NCBI GenBank assembly: GCA_013112685.1
Contig: JABFGC010000002.1
Coordinates: 328,223 to 392,222 of the forward strand
Source: Chloroflexota bacterium
GTDB taxonomy: Bacteria; Chloroflexota; Anaerolineae; Anaerolineales; Villigracilaceae
Reading direction: 5' to 3'
Length of the DNA stretch: 64,000 bases
The number at the start of each line of letters is the position of its first letter. Position 1 is the stretch's first letter. Under the pieces are notes generated by a model. That model was given only the letters and a program-made list of their open reading frames with translations, did no database searches and was not told the DNA's origin. Of this stretch, positions 17,793 to 26,588 are shown in pieces. Position numbers and translations under genes: made by a program.

Positions 17793-18251
17793 ATGATTAT
17801 CGTTAATTCTTTAATGGCAGCCCTGCACCACATTTTCGCATTCACCCTGGCGGCGGAGCTGGTTTATGAGTTCGTCGCCTATCGCAAAGGATTGACCGTC
17901 GCGGAAGCGCGGCGCATCCAGCGCGTGGATTTGGTCTACGGCATTTCGGCGGGATTGCTAATCGCCGTCGGTCTGCTGCGCGTGTACTTCTTCGAGAAGG
18001 GTCCGAACTACTATTTTGCCAACCATGTCTTTTGGACCAAGATGGCTTTGTTCGCCATCGTCGCTCTGCTTTCGGTGTACCCGACCATTCGTTATATCAA
18101 ATGGAACCCGATGCTGGCGGAGAATAAAATGCCGGAAGTTCCAGAAAAGGAGTACAAAAATATCCGCGTGCTGCTTTGGTTGGAAATGATCGGCCTTCTG
18201 CTCATCCTTTTTGCCGCGCCCATGATGGCGCGCGGGATCGGCTTCAACTAA
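17793..18251 (+). CDS. DUF2214 family membrane protein
   Basis: 152 aa with four transmembrane helices. The motifs LHHIFAFTLAAELVYEF (residues 11-27), RRIQRVDLVYGISAGLL and NHVFWTKMALFAIVALLSVYPTIRYIKW are the signature of DUF2214, an uncharacterised family with conserved His/Glu in helix 1 and His/Trp/Lys in the third, loosely resembling haem-binding CopD-like bundles. It is cotranscribed with the TetR gene; AAGAGG precedes the ATG. Its end overlaps the convergent glycosyltransferase gene by 8 bases. Confidence 0.8.
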   Translation: MIIVNSLMAALHHIFAFTLAAELVYEFVAYRKGLTVAEARRIQRVDLVYGISAGLLIAVGLLRVYFFEKGPNYYFANHVFWTKMALFAIVALLSVYPTIRYIKWNPMLAENKMPEVPEKEYKNIRVLLWLEMIGLLLILFAAPMMARGIGFN

Positions 18252-19335
18252 CGACCGAATTAAAGTAAGCTGTAAACTCGCGCCGAAACCGTTCGACCGA
18301 AAAGCGAGCCGCGTTTTCACGCGCGGCTTCGCTTTTTAATTTCATATCCTGGAATCGAAGAACCGCCTCGCTTAAACTACGGGACGATTGCTCCTGAAAC
18401 AGCAAGCCGGTTTCTCCCTCGCGGACGATTTCCACTGCCCCACCTTTTCCGCAGGCGATGACGGGACATCCCGCCGCCTGCGCCTCGACCATCGCAATGC
18501 CGAAATCCTCGGTTGCCATGTAAACGAAGGCTTTGGCGCGTTTGAGCAAGTCCGCCACGACTTCATCCGGCTGGTGACCGAGCAATTGGATGTTTTCATG
18601 CGCGATCTTTTTGAGGTTTGGCATTTCGGGTCCATCGCCGACGACGATAAGCGGGAGCCCCAATTCGTTGAATGCCTTGACGATCTCGGCGGTCATTTTG
18701 TATGGAACCAGCCGCGAGACGTGGATGTAAAACTCCCCGCGTTCTTTTGCAGGCGAGAATCGCTCCACATGCACCGGCGGGCAAATGACCTGCGAGTCCC
18801 TGTCCCAGGCTTGTCGAATCTTCTGCGCCGTCCAGTGCGAGATGGCGAGCAGGTGATTCGCTCGCGGGGCGGAAACTCTATCCCAGCGACGGAGCAGGCT
18901 CAAAGTCCAGCGTGCGGCGGCGCCGATGATGGGTCTGTCCAAATGGTGCAGGTACAGGTAATCGTCCTGCAAGTGCCAGGCATATCGCATCGGCGTGCAG
19001 ACGTAGGAGATGTGGATTTGACCGTTGTGTGTCTTTATCCCGTGCGACACGGCATGAGAAATGGACAGCACCACGTCGTAGGCGCGGACGTTCATGCTCT
19101 CGACGGCAAGCGGCATGAGCGGGAGCAGCCCGCGATAAAGATGCTCGACCTTTGGAATGGCTTGCAGAAACGAGGTCTTGACCTGCCTGCCTTCCAGCGG
19201 CGTGCCGATTAAGTTTTGCCGGTTGTGGATGAGCGCGTGGAGATGCGCCTGCGGATGCAGACGCAGAATTTCAGCGAGCAAGCGCTCCGACCCGCCGTAG
19301 ATGTTCAGCCATTCGTGGACGATTGCCAGTTTCAA
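18244..19335 (-). CDS. glycosyltransferase family 4 (WbaZ-like)
   Basis: About 363 aa with a GT-B fold. The N-terminus is LKLAIVHEWLNIYGGSERLL, with a VCTPMRYAWHL segment. The C-terminal donor-binding half contains HVSRLVPYKM, VGDGPEMPNL and the E-x7-E motif in ATEDFGIAMVEAQAAG. The related mannosyltransferase WbaZ suggests NDP-mannose or similar donors. The start is taken as TTG 19335: it overlaps the stop of the preceding GT4 gene (TTGA), and the longer frame to 19572 would run antisense-like through that gene with no family similarity. It belongs to the surface-glycan locus. Confidence 0.88.
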   Translation of the reverse strand: MKLAIVHEWLNIYGGSERLLAEILRLHPQAHLHALIHNRQNLIGTPLEGRQVKTSFLQAIPKVEHLYRGLLPLMPLAVESMNVRAYDVVLSISHAVSHGIKTHNGQIHISYVCTPMRYAWHLQDDYLYLHHLDRPIIGAAARWTLSLLRRWDRVSAPRANHLLAISHWTAQKIRQAWDRDSQVICPPVHVERFSPAKERGEFYIHVSRLVPYKMTAEIVKAFNELGLPLIVVGDGPEMPNLKKIAHENIQLLGHQPDEVVADLLKRAKAFVYMATEDFGIAMVEAQAAGCPVIACGKGGAVEIVREGETGLLFQEQSSRSLSEAVLRFQDMKLKSEAARENAARFSVERFRREFTAYFNSVVS

Positions 19336-20342
19336 TAAGCACCTGTGCTTTTGAGGATTTCTTCCGTTTTCACCGCGGACGTTTCCCAGGTTAGTTCGCC
19401 CGCTTTTTTCAATCCTCGTTCGCGCAAACGGCTGGCTAGCGATTTGTCTTCGATTATAGTGTGCATGGCTTGGACGATTTCCTCCGGTTGATCCGGCGCG
19501 ACAAGCAGCGCGGAATCGCCGAACATTTCTGCCAGCGCTGTTGTGTTGGATGTGATGGCTGGCGCGCCGCATGCCATCGCTTCCAGCACGGGCAAGCCGA
19601 AACCTTCGTACAGCGAAGGGAATACAAACGCCGCCGCGCCTGAGTACAAAGCGGGTAAATCGTCATCGGGTACGTAGGTCAAATTGCCAATTTGACCCAC
19701 AGGGGCGAAGACTTTCCCCTCCGCGCCTGCGATGAATAGTTCGTGTGCGCGCAAATTTGCCGTTCGCCATGCTTGAAGCAGGGCGGACAAATTTTTCCTC
19801 GGCTCCAACGTTCCGACGAAAAGGAAGTATGGTTTTTTGACCCCATATTTTTCCTTCACGGCTTGAATGCGTTTTTGCGACTGCGGCTCGAACGGCTTGC
19901 CGACCCCGTTGTAAACCACGTGAATTTTTTCATCGGGGATTCCCAAATGACGTTTCAGCCTGTGTTTTGAAAATCCCGAAACCATGAGGATGGCTTTCGC
20001 CCGCTTTGCAAGAATTCTCCACGAAAGTCTCGTCCACGCGGCGAACGCGGGACGGAACCATTCGGGGTGGTCGAAGACGCTCGCATCGTGGATGGTGACT
20101 GCCTGTCTCTGCACGACCCACGCGCTGGTGTTCGCAGGCGACCAAAGCATTTCGTTTTTTTGAATCAAAGCCGGGAGGATGAACTGTTCCCACAAATGAC
20201 CGGCGACCTGTCCCAGGGGACGCCCAGGGGCGATGAACCGCTTTGGCATTTTCAATCTGGCGGAGATTTCGCGCGCATATCGTTCCACGCCCGAGGTGCG
20301 CCTGTGTCGAAACCGTGCGTTGACAGCAAGGGTAAAGTCCAT
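19332..20342 (-). CDS. glycosyltransferase family 4
   Basis: A 336-aa GT-B glycosyltransferase. The N-terminal half has the early RTSGVERYAREI motif, and the middle has AVTIHDASVFDHPEWF. The donor site includes FVGTLEPRKNLSALLQAW and SLYEGFGLPVLEAMACGAP with the two conserved Glu. Its annotation neighbours in other genomes are mannosyl- or rhamnosyltransferases; specificity cannot be assigned here. It is translationally coupled to the downstream GT4 and divergent from the O-antigen polymerase gene across 46 bases, so both transcripts share one small promoter region. Confidence 0.92.
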   Translation of the reverse strand: MDFTLAVNARFRHRRTSGVERYAREISARLKMPKRFIAPGRPLGQVAGHLWEQFILPALIQKNEMLWSPANTSAWVVQRQAVTIHDASVFDHPEWFRPAFAAWTRLSWRILAKRAKAILMVSGFSKHRLKRHLGIPDEKIHVVYNGVGKPFEPQSQKRIQAVKEKYGVKKPYFLFVGTLEPRKNLSALLQAWRTANLRAHELFIAGAEGKVFAPVGQIGNLTYVPDDDLPALYSGAAAFVFPSLYEGFGLPVLEAMACGAPAITSNTTALAEMFGDSALLVAPDQPEEIVQAMHTIIEDKSLASRLRERGLKKAGELTWETSAVKTEEILKSTGAY

Positions 20343-20388
20343 TCAGCGATTATAATTACAAATCAGACCAACTTACTCAAATTATTCG

Positions 20389-21717
20389 ATGAATTTATCC
20401 ACTCAGGAACTTGCCTCGAAGATATTCGGGTACGGCGCCCGATTCTTTTTTGCCGCTACACTTGTTTTGATTCCGCTCCGCTGGCGGCTGGACTTGTGGC
20501 TGCGTCCCTATTTTCCCCTGTATGCCGATTACACCGATTTCCTTTTGTTCCCCAGCGACATTGCATTGGTGTTCACAGTTGTCCTTTGGCTTTGTTCGCT
20601 GATGGTGAGCCCGCGCAGGCTCACGGCTGGTAACTGGCTGATGGGCATCTCTCTCACCGGGTTAACCGTCTCCGGCTGGGTATCGGTGCTGGGCAGTGTG
20701 GATTCATTCCTTTCCATTTATCATGCCATCCGGTTTGTCTGCTTGTTCCTCTTTTATCTTTACGTCGTGAACGAAGTCCAATCCCCGTTTTGGGTGATTG
20801 TGCCGGTTGCCCTTCAAATTATCATTCAGGGCATTGTGGCAGCCGGTCAGTCTCTTGCGCAATCTTCGCTTGGACTTCAATGGCTGGGTGAGCACCTGCT
20901 CGACCCGGCGCAGTCCGGCGTGAGCATCGTTCCCGTCGGCGGAATGCGCTTCCTGCGCGCCTACGGCTTGAGCGACCACCCGAACATCCTCGGCGGCTGT
21001 CTCGCGTTTGGACTCGTCCTGCTGTTGGCGGCGGTCTTGCACGGAAAGAATCGCCAGCCGCTCCCGGCTTCGGTTGGATTCCTGTTCGTTTTCCCGGCGC
21101 TGGTGATGACGTTCTCCCGGTCGGCGTGGGTGGGCTTGATGGCGGGGACCATCTTCATGGTCGGGTGCGAAGCGCTTGCCCGTAGATGGGATTCGCTCAA
21201 ACGGACGGCAATGCTTGGAGCGGCGAGTCTGCTTGTCGTGTTGCCGTTCCTCATCCAGAATTTTGGCGCAGTTCAATCGAGGGTCAATTCGGGGAGGATC
21301 GCGCAGGACGATCAGATGAAGGAACGCGCGTTTTTGATCGGGGCAGGCAACACGGTGTTCGTGGAACATTCTGTGATCGGGATTGGGCTGGGCGTTTCGC
21401 CGCTTGCCTTGAAGAACCGCTTCGAATATTTCCCGCTCGATTACCAGCCGCCGCATTACGCCCTGCTGACCGCCGCAATGGAAACCGGCGTCATCGGCGG
21501 GATGTTTTATTTTCTGCTTTTGCTGACCCCACTGGCGATGTTTGCATTGAATTGGAGAAGATTGATCCACCAGCCTGTGTTGGTTGGAACGCTTTCCCTG
21601 CTGATCGCGCTGACGGTAGTTGGGTTGTTCGATTATTACACGTGGTTCTACGCGCCGGGACGGTTGTGGCAGTGGCTGGCGTGGGGGTTGTTCTCCGCCG
21701 CGTGGAAGGCGGCTTGA
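20389..21717 (+). CDS. O-antigen ligase/polymerase family protein (Wzy_C)
   Basis: A 442-aa multispanning membrane protein with about eleven hydrophobic segments. The conserved region of the Wzy/WaaL family is seen: [27 protein letters not shown], then [13 protein letters not shown] and a large loop before [15 protein letters not shown]. It would polymerise or ligate lipid-linked glycan repeat units outside the membrane. It is the first gene of a plus-strand run and overlaps nothing upstream; the next gene (GT2) follows after two bases. Confidence 0.87.
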   Translation: MNLSTQELASKIFGYGARFFFAATLVLIPLRWRLDLWLRPYFPLYADYTDFLLFPSDIALVFTVVLWLCSLMVSPRRLTAGNWLMGISLTGLTVSGWVSVLGSVDSFLSIYHAIRFVCLFLFYLYVVNEVQSPFWVIVPVALQIIIQGIVAAGQSLAQSSLGLQWLGEHLLDPAQSGVSIVPVGGMRFLRAYGLSDHPNILGGCLAFGLVLLLAAVLHGKNRQPLPASVGFLFVFPALVMTFSRSAWVGLMAGTIFMVGCEALARRWDSLKRTAMLGAASLLVVLPFLIQNFGAVQSRVNSGRIAQDDQMKERAFLIGAGNTVFVEHSVIGIGLGVSPLALKNRFEYFPLDYQPPHYALLTAAMETGVIGGMFYFLLLLTPLAMFALNWRRLIHQPVLVGTLSLLIALTVVGLFDYYTWFYAPGRLWQWLAWGLFSAAWKAA

Positions 21718-21719
21718 CG

Positions 21720-23217
21720 ATGATCGCATACCTGCTCGCGCCCGCCCTGATCCTTTACGCGCTGATCATGAGCGCGCTCGTGATTTACATTATCAATATG
21801 CTGTACCTGGCGATAGTCGGGTTATGGCGCGGGGAACGGTTGAAGCATTTCCAGTCCGTCCGGTTCGACGAACTCCCGGCAGTCACGGTTCAACTGCCGA
21901 TCTTCAATGAACGCTACGTGGCGGAACGTTTGCTGAACGCCTGCGCCGCGCTGGATTACCCGCGCGATTCCTCTGGAGATCCAAGTGTTGGACGACTCGA
22001 CCGACGACACGACGGAACTGGTCGCAAGAACCGTCCGCCGCTTGCAAGCCGCGGGCGTGAACATCGTTCACATCCACCGCAAAAACCGCGAAGGCTTCAA
22101 GGCGGGTGCGCTCGCCAACGGACTTGCATCCGCAAAGGGCGAGTTCATCGCCATCTTCGACGCCGATTTCGTCCCGCCGCCAGAATTCCTGCGCCGCATC
22201 CTGCCGCACTTCGATCATGAGCGCGTCGCCTTTGTGCAGGCGCGCTGGACGCATCTCAACCGCGATTATTCCCTGCTGACGCTGTTGCAGTCGCTCTCGC
22301 TCGACGCACATTTTGCGATTGACCAGCCCGTGCGCTCGGGCGGGAACTTTGCCTTCAACTTCAACGGCACGGCGGGCGTGTGGCGCAAGTCCGCGATTCT
22401 CGATGCGGGCGGCTGGAAAGCCGATACGCTCACCGAAGACATGGACTTGTCCTACCGCGCCTTTTTGCGCGGTTGGTCTGCGCGCTTCGCCAGCGACGTA
22501 CAAGCCCCGGCGGAACTGCCCGTCAGCATCACGGCGTATCGCCGCCAGCAGTACCGTTGGGCGCGCGGCATTTTGGAATGCGCCGTCAAATACATTCCCA
22601 TCATCTGGCGTTCCGATTTTTCGTTCGGGCGCAAGGTTCACGCCACGCTTCACCTCACCGGCTACTTGTTGCATTTGTTCACCGTCGCGCTGATGTTGAT
22701 CTATCCCTTGTTGTTGATATTTGCTTCGCAATACCCGGTATTGTTGGAACCGGTCGGCTTCGGCTTGCTGATGAACCTGCTGGCGCTCGCCCCCGCGTTT
22801 TATTTTTCCGTGGGTCAGCATTTGCTGCACCGCCGCTGGCTGCGCTTCTTTCCGCTCATCGCGCTGATGACCATGCTCGCTTCGGGCATGGCGCTCAACA
22901 CTGTTCGCGCGGTCATTCATATCGCGCAGAAACACGTCATTCCGTTCGAGCGCACGCCGAAGTTCGGTATCACTCATCGCGCGCAATCGTGGCGCAACAA
23001 CCGTTACCTGCTCGGCATCGAGCCGCTCATCGTGTTCGAATTTCTCTTGGGCGTCTTCAACCTTTTCACCGCCTGGCTCGCTTTCCAACTTGGCTATTAT
23101 TTGATGATGACGTATGCCTTTGTCTTCGCTTTGGGATTGTTCTACTGCTCCGGCTTGACTCTCGCCCAAGCCTTCTCTGCCCGCTTCACGCTTCGACCTG
23201 AGCCTGCTTCCGATTAA
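21720..23217 (+). CDS. processive glycosyltransferase family 2 (cellulose-synthase/glucomannan-synthase-like), frameshifted
   Basis: About 499 aa. An N-terminal helix is followed by the GT-A domain with [34 protein letters not shown], the [11 protein letters not shown] acceptor-site Asp and QQYRWARG, i.e. the D, DxD, D, QxxRW set of processive beta-glycan synthases. Four C-terminal transmembrane helices follow. A surplus T at 21972 interrupts the frame between YPRDS and [13 protein letters not shown] 21720 begins two bases after the polymerase stop. It likely builds a beta-linked polymer at the inner membrane; no PilZ domain or BcsB partner is visible. Confidence 0.9.
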
Positions 23218-23229
23218 GGAGGTTTTTTC

Positions 23230-24163
23230 TTGTCCCTGACCTTCATCTCCCCTCCCTCCGCGCTCGTGAGCGTTCCCACCCTGGAACATGCCATCCTTGC
23301 TGCGCTCGCCTACTCCGACATCTTCGACCACCCGCTGACCCTAGACGAACTGCACCGCTTTCTCGTCGTCCCTGCGGCGAAGGAGGAGGTTGCGGCTTGT
23401 GTTTCGGAAATGACCGGCGTCCTTTTCGGAAGACGGTTATTACTTTCTCGCCGACCGCCCCGAAATCGTGGGCTCCGCCGGACGCGCGAAGCGAATTCAC
23501 GAAAAGCCTTTCGCCGCGCCGTGCTTTACGGGCGAGATCCTCGGCGGGCTGCCCTTCATCCGCATGGTTGCAATGACCGGTTCCCTCGCCATGCTCAACC
23601 TCTCCAAAAACCGCGACATGGACTTCATGCTCATCGCCAAGCCGGGTCGGGTGTGGCTGGCGCGCGCCTTTGCGCTTGCCTTTGGCAGGCTGGCGCGCCT
23701 GGTTGGGGATGTCATCTGCCCGAACGTCATCGTCTCGGAAAACGCGCTGGTTTGGGACGCCCGCAGCCTCTACGCCGCCCGCGAGTTCGCACAGATGATT
23801 CCCGTCAGCGGGTTGGCGGCATACCATCGCCTGCTCGCCGCCAACCCATGGGTGAATGAAATTCTCCCGAACGCTCCTTTAAAGTCAACCGGCTTGCCGG
23901 CGGAAAAGGGGAATCTAATTCAATCCATCCTTGAGTTTTTTCTTTCCAATCCGCTCGCTGCCCGTTTCGAACAATGGGAAATGACCCGTAAGATTTCCCG
24001 GCTCAAAGCCCAAAAAGGCTACGGTCTTGAGACCAACTTCTCCGCCGATGTCTGCCAGGGCAACTTCGACCATCACGGTGTGTGGGCGATGAGGATGTAT
24101 GAGGAACGATTGAGAACCCTCTCCCTTTGGGACCGCGTACCCGAAGGGTGGAGGGCAGGGTGA
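23230..24163 (+). CDS. nucleotidyltransferase-fold-like protein of the glycan locus, frameshifted
   Basis: About 310 aa. The N-terminal ~75 residues look like a winged helix (AILAALAYSDIFDHPLTLDELHRFL). The middle holds RMVAMTGSLAMLNLSKNRDMDFMLIAKPGRVWLARAF, the GS...D-D pattern of the nucleotidyltransferase superfamily. The function is unknown; comparable proteins occur in polysaccharide loci. The start is TTG 23230, well supported by AAGGAGG seven bases upstream. One surplus T in the TTTT run near 23427 shifts the frame before SEDGYYFLADRPEIVGSAGRA. The last 16 residues and the stop lie inside a palindromic repeat (24115-24167). Confidence 0.6.
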
Positions 24164-24167
24164 GAGA
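24115..24167. repeat. imperfect palindromic repeat forming the 3' end of a gene
   Basis: CCCTCTCCCTTTGGG on the left pairs imperfectly with GGGTGGAGGGCAGGGTGAGAG on the right. It is translated as the C-terminus of the preceding gene and includes its TGA stop. The type (CTCTCCC/GGGAGAG) resembles intergenic repeats of G+C-rich bacteria. Confidence 0.55.
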
Positions 24168-24170
24168 GTT

Positions 24171-25619
24171 ATGACCCAAATCCTTTTCGGGCAATCCTAC
24201 TACCTGCGCTTCGACCCCAAACTCTGGGATGCGATGATGCCCTATCCGCCGCTTGGCACATTGTACGCCGCCAGTACCATTCGCCAGCGCGGGTACGACG
24301 CGGCGCTCTTCGACGCCATGCTTGCCGAATCCGAGGAGGAATGGGCGCAGGCGCTCGACGAACACAAACCGCAATACGCGGTCATCTACGAAGACAACTT
24401 CAACTACCTGTCCAAGATGTGCCTCCTGCGGATGCGCGAAGCCGCCTTCACGATGATTCGCATGGCAAAGGAGCGCGGGTGCACCGTCATTCTCTGCGGC
24501 GCGGATGCGACCGACCATTACGACAAATACCTCGCGCGCGGCGCGGATTACTGTCTGCTCGGCGAAGGGGAGGAAACGCTTGGGGAACTGTTGGATCAGT
24601 TGTCGGGTAGGAGGGAGGCGGGGCTCGAATCCATTTTGGGGCTGGCATGGAAGTCATCAGTGCACAGTGATCAGTGGTCGGTGAGCAGAAATCCGCGTCG
24701 CCCGGATATAACGGACTTGGATAAACTCCCCTTCCCTGCTTGGGATTTGGTGGATATCCAAAAATATAAATCCATCTGGCTGAAACGTCACGGTTATTTT
24801 TCGATGAACATGGTGACAACGCGTGGCTGTCCGTATCACTGCAATTGGTGCGCCAAACCGATCTGGGGACAGCGCTATAACTCGCGCTCGCCGGAGAATG
24901 TGGTTGCGGAGATGAAGTGGATCAAAGACACGTTCGCGCCTGATCACATCTGGTTCGCGGACGACATCTTCGGCTTGAAGCCCAACTGGGTGGAGCGCTT
25001 CGCCGAATTGCTCGTCGAGCATGACGCCGTCATCCCGTTCAAGTGTTTGAAGCGGGCGGATTTGGTGACCGAGAAAACCGCATCCGCGCTGGCGAAGGCG
25101 GGATGCCAGATCGTGTGGGTGGGTGCGGAGTCCGGCTCGCAGAAGATACTGGACGCAATGGACAAGGGTGATAAAGTGGAAGATATTTATCGCGCCGCCG
25201 GTTTATTGCACAAGCACGGCATCCAGGTTGGGTTCTTTTTGCAATTTGGCTATCCCGGTGAGACGTGGAAGGATGTGCAAAAGACCCTGAAAATGGTGCG
25301 CGAGTGCATGCCCGATGACATCGGTATTTCGGTGTCATACCCGCTGCCCGGCACGAAGTTCTTCGAGCGCGTGAAGATGGAGTTGGGCGAAAAGCAAAAC
25401 TGGGTGGATTCCGACGACCTTGCCATGCTCTACCGCGGACCGTTCCCGCAGGAGTTCTATCGCATCCTGCACGGGCGGGTGCATTATGAGTTTCGTTTGC
25501 GCCGCGCCTGGAAGAAGCATGATGCCAGGGGGGTCGTCCGCACACCGTATTACCTGCTTGGGATGCTTCGCAGTGAAATGCGGCTGAGAAAATTCTTGAC
25601 GGTAGGCGATAGACCGTAG
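24171..25619 (+). CDS. B12-binding-domain radical SAM protein
   Basis: A 482-aa enzyme. Residues 1-150 form a cobalamin-binding Rossmann-like domain (YPPLGTLYAASTIRQRGYDAALFD; GADYCLLGEGEETL). The radical SAM core begins with the cluster motif RGCPYHCNWC (three Cys) and continues with WFADDIFGL and VWVGAESGSQKILDAMDKG. It probably methylates or rearranges a lipid or sugar component in this locus, as many class B radical SAM methyltransferases do; the substrate is unknown. Between the two domains (24654-24688) is an in-frame insert encoded by a 7-nt repeat array (SSVHSDQWSVS). The stop TAG falls inside the next heptamer array. Confidence 0.92.
   Translation: MTQILFGQSYYLRFDPKLWDAMMPYPPLGTLYAASTIRQRGYDAALFDAMLAESEEEWAQALDEHKPQYAVIYEDNFNYLSKMCLLRMREAAFTMIRMAKERGCTVILCGADATDHYDKYLARGADYCLLGEGEETLGELLDQLSGRREAGLESILGLAWKSSVHSDQWSVSRNPRRPDITDLDKLPFPAWDLVDIQKYKSIWLKRHGYFSMNMVTTRGCPYHCNWCAKPIWGQRYNSRSPENVVAEMKWIKDTFAPDHIWFADDIFGLKPNWVERFAELLVEHDAVIPFKCLKRADLVTEKTASALAKAGCQIVWVGAESGSQKILDAMDKGDKVEDIYRAAGLLHKHGIQVGFFLQFGYPGETWKDVQKTLKMVRECMPDDIGISVSYPLPGTKFFERVKMELGEKQNWVDSDDLAMLYRGPFPQEFYRILHGRVHYEFRLRRAWKKHDARGVVRTPYYLLGMLRSEMRLRKFLTVGDRP
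24654..24688. repeat. 7-nt-period array inside the radical SAM gene
   Basis: Five consecutive heptamers of the type TGATCAG (24654, 24661, 24668, 24675, 24682). The array length keeps the reading frame open through the linker of the host protein. Confidence 0.8.
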
Positions 25620-25680
25620 ACCGTTCTTCACGGCTCATCGTCCATCGTCCATTGTCCATGGTCCATTGTCCATGGTCCAT
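25611..25680. repeat. 7-nt-period array between radical SAM and methyltransferase genes
   Basis: Ten heptamers in phase: AGACCGT twice (25611-25624), two degenerate units, then six of the (C/T/G)GTCCAT type (25639-25680). The left and right halves are roughly inverted relative to each other. The radical SAM stop lies in the first units and the methyltransferase AAGGAG follows the last. Confidence 0.88.
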
Positions 25681-25692
25681 GCAAGGAGTTTC

Positions 25693-26512
25693 ATGAACAA
25701 AACCACTCTCAATCCTGCCTTTGAAATCGTCGCTGAAGCCTACAACCGCAACGCGGACAAATACGACGAGTTCATCGAAAACAATCCCAACCTGATGCGG
25801 ATGCGCCAGCGGGTTTATAAATTCGTCACTGCGCGCCTGCCGCGAGGTTCGCGGATTCTCGACCTCGCCTGCGGCACCGGCACGGACGCAGTCTGGTTTG
25901 CTCAGCACGGCTATTCCGTCTTCGGCGTGGATATTTCCAATGAGATGCTCGAGCGCGCCAAAGTCAAGGCAAAAGAATTGAATCTTCAAGATCGGCTTTT
26001 CTTCGAGCATTTGTCCTACACCGACTTGAAGGACGCGAACATCGGTCGGTTCGACCTGACCTTCTCCAACTTTGGCGGCTTGAACTGCGTCTCGGATATG
26101 AAACTGGTCGCCGAGAGCGTCCGTCCGTTGCTCAAGCCGGGCGCGCGGGGCCATCTGGGCGCTCATGCCGCCGTTCTGCCTGTGGGAGTCCGCCATGCTC
26201 CTGCGCGGAAAGCTCAAACTCGCCACGCGGCGTTTCTCCGGCAAGTCCACCGTTTTCAAGGAAGGCTTGAACTATCCCGTTTACTACTACACACCCCGGC
26301 AGGTCGCCGCGGCGTGGGGCGAAGATTTCAAACTCGAAACCATCGAAGCGCTCTCGGTCGTCACGCCGCCTGCCACCAACAAAGACTTTGCGCTCAAACG
26401 ACCGAAACTGTTCGACCTCCTGAGCAAATTGGACGACGCGCTCGCGCCGCGTTTCCCGTTCAAGTATTGGGGTGATTTCACAATCGTTTCACTTACAGAC
26501 CATAGACCATAG
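25693..26512 (+). CDS. class I SAM-dependent methyltransferase, frameshifted
   Basis: About 273 aa. The SAM-binding motif I is ILDLACGTGTDAVWFAQHGYSVFGVDIS (about residues 55-82), with a second acidic residue VDIS and motif IV-like FDLTFSNFGGLNC. The C-terminal part (ALMPPFCLWESAMLLRGKLKLATRRFSG, YYYTPRQVAAAWG) is shared by methyltransferases of glycan/lipid loci. ATG 25693 follows AAGGAG and agrees with the family start. One surplus G at the GGGG run near 26147 interrupts the frame. The last codons and TAG stop are encoded by the heptamer array beginning at 26497. Confidence 0.88.
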
Positions 26513-26587
26513 ACGATGGACCGTAAGACACCGTCCATCGTCCATCGTCCACGGTCCATCGTCCATCGTCCATCGTCCATCGTCCAT
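26497..26587. repeat. 7-nt-period array of 13 units abutting the flippase start codon
   Basis: Thirteen heptamers in strict phase. The first five (26497-26531) are of the AGACCAT/AGACGAT type, the next eight (26532-26587) are CGTCCAT with two variants. The flippase ATG lies one base after the array (26589) and the methyltransferase stop lies in it. Confidence 0.92.
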
Positions 26588-26588
26588 C

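Noticed and set aside
18244..19572. Extended 442-aa glycosyltransferase starting at 19572
   Set aside because: The extra 79 residues lie within the 3' end of the upstream GT4 gene in another frame and have no similarity to the family. TTG 19335 fits the GT4 N-terminus and gene overlap.
26497..26587. Possible CRISPR array
   Set aside because: The unit is 7 nt and contiguous with no spacers; no cas genes nearby. It is a tandem heptamer repeat.
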